Below the pieces are notes generated by a model. That model was not told where the DNA came from, did no database searches, and saw only the letters and a program-made list of their open reading frames with translations. Shown here in pieces: positions 7,107-13,233 of a DNA stretch of 17,733 nt (its first letter is position 1; each line of letters begins with the position of its first letter). Position numbers and translations under genes: made by a program. The DNA is taken from positions 1 to 17,733 of the forward strand of contig JAFGVT010000063.1 of the NCBI GenBank assembly GCA_016937825.1, read 5' to 3'. Source of the DNA: Fidelibacterota bacterium. Lineage in GTDB: Bacteria; Fidelibacterota; Fidelibacteria; Fidelibacterales; Fidelibacteraceae.

Positions 7107-7137
7107 AAAAAAAGACCCGGGAATAATTGCCCGGGTC
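7107..7137 (-). terminator. rho-independent terminator of the pgk...TPR block
   Basis: GACCCGGG (7114-7121) pairs perfectly with CCCGGGTC (7130-7137) around an 8-base loop. On the minus strand the stem is followed by seven U residues (A-tract at 7107-7113). It lies 27 bases past the TPR stop codon. The hairpin could also hinder opposing sodN transcription, although no T-run follows on the plus strand. Confidence 0.88.
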
Positions 7138-7163
7138 CTGAATTTCATATCAAGAATTCGTGT

Positions 7164-8507
7164 TTAAAAGCTCAGTTCTTTTCCCTGGATCAGCCGTTCG
7201 CGTTCGGGGTCGATGACGCCCCGCCACGAACTGTCCGAGGTGCGCCCCGTGTTGAAGGCATTGATCGCATTCTGCTTGTCGTTCAGTTTGGCGTAGGCGA
7301 CGCCCAGTTCGAACCATCCGCCGCCGAAACGGGCGTTGGCCGTGGTGACCTCTCTGGCAATATCCAGCGCCTTGCGGGATTGTCCCGAACGGTTGTAGGC
7401 ATAGGCAAGACGATAGTTCGTGAGATAACGGTTCTTGGGATTGGTGATCAGCCGCGCCGCTTCGCTAAGCTGGACGATCGCTTCGACATAGCGTTCCTGG
7501 TTGTTCAGCAGCTCGCCGTAGCTTTCGCGGGCAGCGGGAGAATCGGGTTCAAGTTCGATGGACCGTTTGAAATACGTTTCCGCTTCCTTGAGTTTGTTTT
7601 CCGCCATATAGGTCTGGCCGAGGGTTGTATAGGATTTTGCGTACTCCGGTTCGATGGCAATGGCTTTCAGCAGGGCGTTTTCGGCTTTGTCATATTGTTT
7701 TGTCCGCCAGTAGATGCTGCCGAGGTTATACCAGGAAGAACGGCTTTCGGGATCATAGGTAATGGCTTTTTCCCAGTTCTCGATCGCGGCGTTGATATCG
7801 CCGGACTTCAATTTGATATAGGCGAGGATCGAATAGGCGGGGCCGAATTCGGAATTGATGCGGAGACTGGTGAGCACCTTGCGTTCCGCTCCGGAAATGT
7901 CGCCCATGTTGAGGGACTGCTGCGCTTCCTGGAGGATCTTGGCCGCCAGGATATTCTTGGCTTTCGTATATTTTTCAACGCTTGGGGCCAGGATGCTGGC
8001 ATTGTCAAAATTGTCGCGGGCGGCATCGTAGTCCTCTTCCTGAATGGCAACAAAACCCAGGCGGTAGTAAATTTCCGCGATCGAGGGATTTTTTTGGATC
8101 AATTCATTGTAGATGCGCTTGGCCGCTTCATAATTGACGGCGTCGACTTCGCGCTGGGCGTCTTTCACCTGGTTGATGAGGTCGCGCAGTTCGTCGAATT
8201 TATCGCGGTAGGACTGTTCTGACGGGCTGTATTCAATGGCCTTTTTCACCAGGGCCTGCGCTTCGCTCAGATTTCCGTACATCAGTTCGATGTTATGGTA
8301 AGCAAACAGGGCCGATGCAAAAGTGGAGTCCTGTGCCAGAACTTCGTTCAAAAGCTTCTGGGCGGCTGCGGCGTCGAAATTGGCAAGCTGCTCAAGGGCG
8401 GCATCGACCTTTTTCTGCATGACGTCCTTGTCCTGCGCTAAAACGAAGTTAAAAGAAAAAAGACCGATAACACAAAGAGCCAGCACGGATACTTTTTTAA
8501 GGTTCAT
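7164..8507 (-). CDS. exported tetratricopeptide-repeat protein
   Basis: A 447-residue protein with a signal peptide (MNLKKVSVLALCVIGLFSF, then NFVLA, cleavage before QDKD) and roughly ten TPR units. The best-formed run lies near residues 245-345, for example GSIYWRTKQYDKAENALLKA and GQTYMAENKLKEAETYFKRS. TPR arrays are scaffolds for protein complexes; no catalytic motif is visible. The start at 8507 is preferred because AAAGGA is six bases upstream. The adjacent ATG at 8510 is only three bases from it, so either is possible. Longer in-frame versions run into the tRNA gene and are artefacts. It follows tRNA-Leu by 45 bases and is closed by a strong terminator, so it probably shares a transcript with the tRNA. 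A small hairpin, GGTGT (8527-8531) with ACACC (8536-8540), sits in the spacer. Confidence 0.85.
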   Translation of the reverse strand: MNLKKVSVLALCVIGLFSFNFVLAQDKDVMQKKVDAALEQLANFDAAAAQKLLNEVLAQDSTFASALFAYHNIELMYGNLSEAQALVKKAIEYSPSEQSYRDKFDELRDLINQVKDAQREVDAVNYEAAKRIYNELIQKNPSIAEIYYRLGFVAIQEEDYDAARDNFDNASILAPSVEKYTKAKNILAAKILQEAQQSLNMGDISGAERKVLTSLRINSEFGPAYSILAYIKLKSGDINAAIENWEKAITYDPESRSSWYNLGSIYWRTKQYDKAENALLKAIAIEPEYAKSYTTLGQTYMAENKLKEAETYFKRSIELEPDSPAARESYGELLNNQERYVEAIVQLSEAARLITNPKNRYLTNYRLAYAYNRSGQSRKALDIAREVTTANARFGGGWFELGVAYAKLNDKQNAINAFNTGRTSDSSWRGVIDPERERLIQGKELSF

Positions 8508-8552
8508 CATGTTTCCTTTCAAGCTTGGTGTCGGAACACCGTAAAGTAATAG

Positions 8553-8636
8553 TACCCGGGGCGGGACTTGAACCCGCACAACTTTGCAATTACATGGCCC
8601 TCAACCATGCGCGTCTGCCAATTCCGCCACCCGGGC
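8553..8636 (-). tRNA. tRNA-Leu (anticodon GAG)
   Basis: A class II tRNA of 84 bases. The acceptor stem GCCCGGG pairs with CCCGGGT (last pair G1-U72) with discriminator A at 8553. The anticodon stem is CAUGG/CCAUG with loop UUGAGGG, placing anticodon GAG at plus-strand 8600-8602 (CTC), which reads CUC and CUU. A long variable arm follows (about 15 bases, UGCAAAGUUG region), and the T arm is GCGGG-TTCAAGT-CCCGC. The 3' CCA is not encoded, so it must be added by nucleotidyltransferase. It lies 45 bases downstream of secG, the same pairing as secG-leuU in Escherichia coli, where the tRNA is also the GAG isoacceptor. Confidence 0.97.
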
Positions 8637-8645
8637 GAAAGCATG

Positions 8646-8677
8646 CAAATATATGCACACAAAAGAACAAATTCAAA
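8646..8677 (-). promoter_or_regulatory. candidate FCB-type promoter for tRNA-Leu
   Basis: On the minus strand TATATTTG (8653-8646) matches the Bacteroidota -7 box TAnnTTTG. TTTG (8677-8674) lies 20 bases upstream, at the expected -33 spacing. The -7 box ends nine bases before the mature tRNA 5' end at 8636, leaving a very short leader. The box lies in the secG-tRNA gap and the -33 element just outside the secG stop codon, so the tRNA could have its own promoter besides read-through from pgk-tpiA-secG. Confidence 0.5.
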
Positions 8678-8681
8678 AACT

Positions 8682-9041
8682 TTATTTGCTTTCTACGGGT
8701 TCAACCGGCGCTGTGGGCTGTTCCACTTCGATATTGCTCGGCATGGGCAAGCCCGAAGCCTGTGTGGCTACCTGTTTCCCGGACTGGCGCTGAACAACGC
8801 TTTCGGCGGTCGGAGCATTCCGGTGAACGACAACGATATTGATCGCCATGATGAGCACGAAGAAAAGCACACCCGCCCACTGTGTGAATTTGGATAAAAA
8901 TGTGGCCGCGCCGCGGCCGCCCAGCACCGAACTGCCGGCCGTCATGGCAACCATGCCGTCCCCCTTGGAGGACTGCATCAAAATGGAGATCACAAGCAGG
9001 ATCGAGGTAAGGATCAGAAGAATGACGAGAAAAGTATACAT
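8682..9041 (-). CDS. secG: preprotein translocase subunit SecG
   Basis: The small auxiliary subunit of the SecYEG channel in the inner membrane (119 residues). The first hydrophobic helix (residues 2-21) leads into the hallmark LMQSSKGDGM. A glycine-rich cytoplasmic loop GSSVLGGRGAATFLSKFT and a second helix (about 55-72) follow, then a variable hydrophilic tail rich in Pro, Glu and Val. Both helices and the loop motif are intact and the length is typical. AAGGA about eight bases before ATG supports the start. It begins only 11 bases after the tpiA stop codon, so it is co-transcribed with pgk and tpiA, and tRNA-Leu(GAG) follows directly. Confidence 0.96.
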   Translation of the reverse strand: MYTFLVILLILTSILLVISILMQSSKGDGMVAMTAGSSVLGGRGAATFLSKFTQWAGVLFFVLIMAINIVVVHRNAPTAESVVQRQSGKQVATQASGLPMPSNIEVEQPTAPVEPVESK

Positions 9042-9052
9042 GGTAAGTTCCT

Positions 9053-9820
9053 TTATGAATTTAATTTATCGCCGGTGACGATCATCTGGTAAAAATCATC
9101 GACTTTCAGACTTGCCCCACCGATCAGCAGTCCGTCAATATCCTTTTCCGAAAGCAATTCTTCGGCATTGGACGGTTTGGCGCTGCCGCCGTAGAGGATG
9201 CGGAGTGATTCGGCCGTTTCATCATCGGTGCGTTCCGCAAGCACGTCACGAATGTAACGATGCACTTCCTGCGCCTGTTCCGGTGTGGCCGTAAGTCCGG
9301 TCCCGATCGCCCAGACGGGTTCGTACGCGATCACAAGCTTCAGGATATCTTCGGTCGACAGGTCTTCAAGCGCACCCAGCAGCTGAGTCCGGACGACCTT
9401 TTCAGTCACGCCCTTTTCGCGCTGTTCGCGGGTTTCACCGATGCAGACGACGGGGGTCAGGCCCTTTTCGATCGCCTTTTTTGCTTTCAGGTTCACGTTG
9501 GCATCGTCTTCGTGGAAGAACTGGCGGCGTTCGGAATGGCCCAGCAGGACGTGGGAACATCCGGCGTCAGCCAGCATGGCGGCCGAGATCGCACCCGTGA
9601 AGGCGCCGCTTTCGACATAGCACATGTCCTGTCCGCCGACATGGACCGGCGTGCCGTCCAGTACGGAGACCATGGCGGGGATGGAGGTGAAGGGAGGGCA
9701 AAGAAGGATCTCCACCTTGTGGTCTTCCAGTCCGAGCGCCCGGAAATTACGGCAAAACGTTTCCGTCTCGCTCGCAGTATGGTTCATTTTCCAGTTACCG
9801 GCAATCAATAATTGTCGCAT
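9053..9820 (-). CDS. tpiA: triosephosphate isomerase
   Basis: Interconverts dihydroxyacetone phosphate and glyceraldehyde 3-phosphate in glycolysis and gluconeogenesis; cytosolic, usually a dimer. At 255 residues the length is standard. The catalytic residues are in place: Lys11 in AGNWKMN, His95 in LGHSERRQFF and Glu167 in AYEPVWAIGTG. The phosphate-gripping ILYGGSAKPSN and GLLIGGASL are also present. One oddity: the segment normally read GAFTGEIS has Ala at position 77 (GAFTGAIS), where Glu is nearly invariant and takes part in the dimer interface. GAGGA just before ATG supports the start. It lies 16 bases after pgk and 11 before secG in one operon. Confidence 0.97.
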   Translation of the reverse strand: MRQLLIAGNWKMNHTASETETFCRNFRALGLEDHKVEILLCPPFTSIPAMVSVLDGTPVHVGGQDMCYVESGAFTGAISAAMLADAGCSHVLLGHSERRQFFHEDDANVNLKAKKAIEKGLTPVVCIGETREQREKGVTEKVVRTQLLGALEDLSTEDILKLVIAYEPVWAIGTGLTATPEQAQEVHRYIRDVLAERTDDETAESLRILYGGSAKPSNAEELLSEKDIDGLLIGGASLKVDDFYQMIVTGDKLNS

Positions 9821-9836
9821 AGTATCCTCAGGTTAT

Positions 9837-11063
9837 TTATTTGCACCCGCATCCGCATCCGCAGGATTTTTCGCTGATCTCTGCAACGGCGGGAAGCGTC
9901 AGACCGGAGATCAGTTCAAGCGAAGCGCCGCCGCCGGTGGACACATGGCTGATCTTGTCCGAGAAACCGAGTTTTTTTACGGCTGCCACCGAATCGCCGC
10001 CCCCGACCAGGGTGACCGCCCCGTGTTCCGTGGCGTCGGCAACCGCGGCGCAGACCGCTTCGGTGCCTTTGGCGAAATTCGGCATTTCAAAGACGCCCAT
10101 AGGGCCGTTCCACAGGACGGTTTTGCTGGACCTGATCACCTCGGCGAATTGCTTCACCGTGCGCGGTCCGATATCCAGGCCGATCTGGTCGGCCGGGATC
10201 TGGTCGACATCCACGATAGTGGAAAGCGCGTCGTTCTCGAAGGCGCCTGCCGCGACCACATCGACCGGGAGCATAAAATTGACCCGGGAGGTCTTGACGG
10301 CTTCAAGGATCTCTTTGGCCAGCTCGATCCTGTCATCCTCCACAAGGGACTTGCCGATCTCATAGCCCATGGCCTTGTAGAAGGTAAAGATCATCCCGCC
10401 GCCGACGATCAGGTTGTCGACCTTGTCCATCAGATGACGGATCGTGTCGATCTTTCCGCTGATCTTGGCGCCGCCGAGGATGGCCGTGTAGGGGCGTACG
10501 GGATCATCCAGCTTGTCTTTCAGATAGATCAGTTCCTTTTCCAGGAGCAGGCCGGACGTTACGCAGTCAAAATGCTGTGCCACACCCACGGTGGACGCGT
10601 GAGCGCGGTGCGAGGTCCCGAAAGCATCGTTCACGTAGGCGTCGCCGAAAGAGGCGAGGGTTGCCGAAAAGGCGGGATCGTTCTTTTTTTCCTGTTTGTA
10701 AAAGCGGAGATTTTCCAGCAGCAGGACCTCTCCGGGCTTCAGCGCCGCGGCGAGGGCTTTGGCTTCATCCCCGACGCAGTCGGGAGCGAAAGCCACGGGA
10801 ATGCCAAGCAGCCGGCTCAGGCGTTCCTGGACGGGCTTGAGCGAGAATTCCGCTTCGTAGCCTTCGCCTTTGGGACGTCCGAGGTGGCTCATGCAGATCA
10901 CCGATCCGCCGTCCTCAAGTATTTTATTTATCGTCGGAAGAGATGAAACGATACGAAAATCATTCGTGATCTTGCCTTCGGCATCGATCGGCACATTGAA
11001 ATCCACGCGGATCAGCACCCGCATGTTTTTGTAATTGACATCCTTTACCGTTAATCTTGCCAT
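9837..11063 (-). CDS. pgk: phosphoglycerate kinase with Cys-Gly C-terminal tail
   Basis: Transfers phosphate from 1,3-bisphosphoglycerate to ADP in glycolysis; cytosolic monomer of 408 residues. The start at 11063 is set by GGAGGA just upstream and by MARLTVKDV matching the normal PGK N-terminus; longer in-frame starts (to 11294) lie in the promoter region. N-domain motifs are RVDFNVP, SHLGRPKG and NLRFYKQEKKNDPAF. C-domain motifs include GGAKISGKI, NGPMGVFE, VGGGDSVAAV and STGGGASLE. After the expected end come seven alternating residues CGCGCGC plus Lys (401-408), which is not part of the PGK fold and could bind metal. It is the first gene of the pgk-tpiA-secG operon. Confidence 0.96.
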   Translation of the reverse strand: MARLTVKDVNYKNMRVLIRVDFNVPIDAEGKITNDFRIVSSLPTINKILEDGGSVICMSHLGRPKGEGYEAEFSLKPVQERLSRLLGIPVAFAPDCVGDEAKALAAALKPGEVLLLENLRFYKQEKKNDPAFSATLASFGDAYVNDAFGTSHRAHASTVGVAQHFDCVTSGLLLEKELIYLKDKLDDPVRPYTAILGGAKISGKIDTIRHLMDKVDNLIVGGGMIFTFYKAMGYEIGKSLVEDDRIELAKEILEAVKTSRVNFMLPVDVVAAGAFENDALSTIVDVDQIPADQIGLDIGPRTVKQFAEVIRSSKTVLWNGPMGVFEMPNFAKGTEAVCAAVADATEHGAVTLVGGGDSVAAVKKLGFSDKISHVSTGGGASLELISGLTLPAVAEISEKSCGCGCGCK

Positions 11064-11087
11064 GGATCCTCCATTTTCTATAGCTTG

Positions 11088-11117
11088 CAAATATAATACA
11101 ATTTTATAAAAAACGAA
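11088..11117 (-). promoter_or_regulatory. candidate FCB-type promoter for the pgk operon
   Basis: TATATTTG (11095-11088, minus strand) fits TAnnTTTG. It shares the 10-mer TATATTTGCA with the tRNA-Leu promoter. The -33 region is weaker: TTCG (11117-11114) at 18 bases' spacing. Transcription from here would give a leader of about 20 bases before the pgk ATG, containing the GGAGGA ribosome-binding site. Confidence 0.4.
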
Positions 11118-11242
11118 GGGAAAATTCGCCGAAATGAAAGCCGGCAGCAAAAACGCAAACGATTGATAATGAGCCTGCCGTTCGGGCTGCGGCACGCCGG
11201 AAAGGGGCGCGATCCGTTCTTTAGGGCTTCGCGTAAATTCCA

Positions 11243-11271
11243 TTGTTTTTTCATAAAATAATAAATAGATT
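11243..11271 (+). promoter_or_regulatory. candidate promoter for the STAS-domain gene
   Basis: TTGTTT (11243-11248) and TAGATT (11266-11271) are separated by 17 bases in an AT-rich stretch, about 50 bases before the STAS ATG. The hexamers match the sigma70-type consensus only partly, so this is a weak prediction. The rest of the 259-base gap to pgk shows nothing else I can name. Confidence 0.28.
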
Positions 11272-11322
11272 AACTCGTTATTTACGTACATCACTCAAAG
11301 CAATATGCGTTAAAGGGATACT

Positions 11323-11901
11323 ATGGAATTTAAACATCAAATGATCGGCAGCACCTTGCTTTTCAAATGCCACGATCCGGTCTTCAACGAAGTGGGTGTG
11401 ATCAATTATAAGCGGAATCTTGCCATTTTGCTGGAAAAGTACAATGTGGAAGATATCATTCTGGACGTGGAGAACCTCAGGATCGTCGACAACAACGGGT
11501 TGAGCGCGATCATGTTCGCCCGGCGCTTCACGAAGCAGAACGGGCACAACTGTCTTTTGGGCATGCCGCGGCCGAAATTAATGAGCCTGCTCAAGACGGC
11601 GCGCATGACCGAGACCTTTGTGATCATCGCCCGCAAGGAAGAATATCAGGCCTATCTGAAAAGCCTGGTGGAAAAGAACGACAAAATAAAAGCCGATCGC
11701 GAAGCCGAAAAAGCCCGCAAGGCGGACGAGGCGCGCAAAGCGGAAGAAGCGCGGCTTGCCGCAGCCGCCGCGGCGGCGCAGCCCCCGGCAGCTCCTGTGA
11801 GCGCTGCGGAGGCCGCACCCAAGGAAGAGCCGAAAGAAAAACAGAACGGTTCGCGAAAGCCCCGGCGCAAACCGGCGGCGAAAAAGACCGAACAGGAATA
11901 A
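11323..11901 (+). CDS. STAS-domain protein with charged Ala/Lys-rich tail
   Basis: Residues 1 to about 108 form a STAS domain of the anti-sigma-factor-antagonist type, with the core IILDVENLRIVDNNGLSAIM. In SpoIIAA-like proteins this loop reads DSSG and carries the phosphorylated Ser; here it is D56-N57-N58-G59, so switching by Ser phosphorylation is not possible at that site. From about residue 115 the chain becomes a highly charged helix (KADREAEKARKADEARKAEE), then an Ala/Pro-rich linker, then a basic end (RKPRRKPAAKK). The tail is likely disordered or coiled-coil and might bind nucleic acid or ribosomes, which is inference. No anti-sigma kinase gene is adjacent. AAGGG six bases before ATG supports the start. 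Divergent from pgk; a strong terminator follows. Confidence 0.8.
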   Translation: MEFKHQMIGSTLLFKCHDPVFNEVGVINYKRNLAILLEKYNVEDIILDVENLRIVDNNGLSAIMFARRFTKQNGHNCLLGMPRPKLMSLLKTARMTETFVIIARKEEYQAYLKSLVEKNDKIKADREAEKARKADEARKAEEARLAAAAAAAQPPAAPVSAAEAAPKEEPKEKQNGSRKPRRKPAAKKTEQE

Positions 11902-11907
11902 GACCCA

Positions 11908-11936
11908 AAAGAACCCCGCCCGGGGTTCTTTTTTTT
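11908..11936 (+). terminator. rho-independent terminator after the STAS gene
   Basis: AGAACCCC (11910-11917) pairs perfectly with GGGGTTCT (11922-11929) around a GCCC loop and is followed by an unbroken T-run to 11936. On the opposite strand the same stem is followed by TTTT, so it may weakly stop the convergent transglutaminase-like transcript as well. Confidence 0.92.
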
Positions 11937-12042
11937 ACATGAAGATAAAGGCAACGACAGGGAAACGGACAATCAAGAACCGGGAAAGTTAGCAGGAGCG
12001 TTAACGCGGGCGGGATGGCATTGCTTTCGTTCTGCGCGATCC

Positions 12043-12726
12043 TTATTCCGGATAGCGCAGGGCGTTGATCATGCGGTTGGCATGTTTCGGACCGATATTC
12101 CCCAGCTGCCGGATATCGCGGCGGTATTCCTGAAAGAACCATTCGAAATCATCGATAATGCCGAGGTCCCGCGTGATCGCGGCCCGCTGGCAGTAGGTGT
12201 GGTTCTTTCCGTTCCAGACGGTGGGGGTGTTTGCGGGAAGGTAGAGGGCGATGCCCCTGCCGATATATTCGTTCTGCGCGCCGGTCAGCATTGGCTGAAG
12301 TCCCTGAAGGTAAGCCGAATCCAGAAGCACGCCGTCCGCGATCAGCCACTGGCCTTCAAAAAACACCTCGATCCAGGAGCTGGGCAAAACGGCAGGGAGG
12401 AGATGATATTCAAGCGGACGCGCCAGTCCCCGGTAGAGTTCTTTTTTTACGGTGAAGGCATGGTAGCGGCAGAGAATGCCGCAGGCGTCAAGCAAGGTTT
12501 TAAGAAGGATGCTCTTGCTGATCGCCTGTCCGCACCCCGCGGCGAGCACCTGGGATGCCGGAAGGAGCGGCCTGGGCGTGAAGCCGAACAGGATCTCGTC
12601 CTTCACAAAGTTCAGGATGCGGACGATCTTGTTCCTGTCGACCAGGTTCTGCCAGTTCCGGTCCCGGATCAACTGCTGAATTTCCGGAGCTGAGGCGTTA
12701 AATATCTTCTGTATGCTCTTTTTCAC
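12043..12726 (-). CDS. transglutaminase-like fold protein, probably catalytically inactive
   Basis: A 227-residue protein without signal peptide or membrane segment. The order of conserved segments matches transglutaminase-like proteins: FVKDEILFGF, LPASQVLAAGCGQAISKSILLKTLLDACGI (residues about 55-84, split here by motif), then SSWIEVFFEGQWLIADG. In active relatives I recall, the nucleophile Cys lies in GYGQCNxK and the catalytic His in HSWVEV. Here those positions are Ala (GCGQAISK) and Ser (SSWIEV), with a Cys displaced three residues upstream. It therefore looks like a pseudoenzyme with a binding or structural role. The start is GTG with a poor ribosome-binding site. It stands alone, convergent with the STAS gene and divergent from dciA. 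Confidence 0.7.
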   Translation of the reverse strand: MKKSIQKIFNASAPEIQQLIRDRNWQNLVDRNKIVRILNFVKDEILFGFTPRPLLPASQVLAAGCGQAISKSILLKTLLDACGILCRYHAFTVKKELYRGLARPLEYHLLPAVLPSSWIEVFFEGQWLIADGVLLDSAYLQGLQPMLTGAQNEYIGRGIALYLPANTPTVWNGKNHTYCQRAAITRDLGIIDDFEWFFQEYRRDIRQLGNIGPKHANRMINALRYPE

Positions 12727-12822
12727 GGTCCGTCTTTTTTAATTTCGCTCAAAATATACGGGGAAAGGGCGAAAGAAAAAACGCTTTTTCATTTTCGTTT
12801 TGAAACACGGACAAAAAGCCCT

Positions 12823-12828
12823 ATTATA
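12823..12828 (-). promoter_or_regulatory. candidate -10 element for the transglutaminase-like gene
   Basis: A perfect TATAAT occurs on the minus strand about 97 bases before the GTG start, with no good -35 match 17 bases upstream. The implied leader contains an AU-rich hairpin: bases 12770-12780 pair with 12785-12797 around ACGC with a 2-base bulge. The remainder of this 194-base divergent region is AT-rich without further clear signals. Confidence 0.3.
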
Positions 12829-12908
12829 TGCCCTTAAAACCCAGGCCGAATCCCCCGTTTTTCTAATAATTAAAGTATGATAACAATAGCTTAATACTAT
12901 AAATAATG

Positions 12909-12914
12909 TTATAT
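12909..12914 (+). promoter_or_regulatory. candidate -10 element placing dciA on a leaderless transcript
   Basis: TTATAT lies six bases before the dciA GTG, so a start site at the usual distance would fall on or beside the start codon. The surrounding 50 bases are strongly AT-rich (many TAATA/ATAAT strings), as expected for a promoter, but no convincing -35 is visible. This would be the main promoter of dciA-gyrB-gyrA. Confidence 0.25.
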
Positions 12915-12920
12915 TAGGGG

Positions 12921-13196
12921 GTGAAAAAAATAGCATCCGAAGTAGACAAGATCGTCACCCGTATCGTGGGTGAAAATGCCCTTGAACAGTACCGGGCATT
13001 CAAGAGCTGGAACGAGGTCGTGGGGGAGCTCATCGCCCGGAATTCCGTTCCCGTCAAGGTCGTGGGCGGCGTGTTATATGTCAGTGTAAAAAACAGTACG
13101 TGGCGTCAGGAATTGATCATGCAGAAACCGCAGATCCTGAAAAAGTTCGCAGCCCGTTTCGGGGCGGACATTATACGGGATATCCGGCTGAACTGA
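12921..13196 (+). CDS. dciA: DciA-like protein (DUF721), replicative helicase operator/loader partner
   Basis: A 91-residue single-domain DUF721 protein. The family pattern is clear: W30-NEVVG, then PVKVVGGVLYVSV, then the conserved NSTWRQEL with Trp61, and a final IIRDIRLN. DciA is the ancestral bacterial partner that helps the replicative helicase DnaB engage DNA; this short form is just the KH-like N-terminal module without the disordered extension of some homologues. The start is GTG at 12921. The preceding AGGGG touches the start codon, too close for a normal ribosome-binding site, so a leaderless message is possible. No in-frame ATG or TTG alternative is available nearby. It lies 37 bases before gyrB, a common neighbour. 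Confidence 0.88.
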   Translation: MKKIASEVDKIVTRIVGENALEQYRAFKSWNEVVGELIARNSVPVKVVGGVLYVSVKNSTWRQELIMQKPQILKKFAARFGADIIRDIRLN

Positions 13197-13233
13197 CCGT
13201 TCCTGCGATCGGGTAACATCCAGAAGGAGATAT

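Noticed and set aside
7101..8222. Long plus-strand open frame opposite the TPR gene
   Set aside because: It is the antisense of a well-formed TPR protein with signal peptide and terminator; its translation has no domain logic and it spans the minus-strand terminator.
8508..8579. N-terminal extension of the TPR protein into tRNA-Leu
   Set aside because: The extra codons come from the tRNA 3' half and mask a clean signal peptide beginning at 8507.
9624..10946. 440-codon plus-strand open frame across tpiA and pgk
   Set aside because: It overlaps two conserved enzymes on the other strand and crosses their junction, so it is a shadow frame.
11064..11294. N-terminal extension of pgk
   Set aside because: The added residues do not match any PGK N-terminus, and the GGAGGA site and conserved MARLTVKDV place the start at 11063.
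12840..12920. Replication origin near dciA-gyrB
   Set aside because: The stretch is AT-rich, but I see no DnaA-box repeats (TTATNCACA) and no dnaA or dnaN nearby; a promoter explains it.
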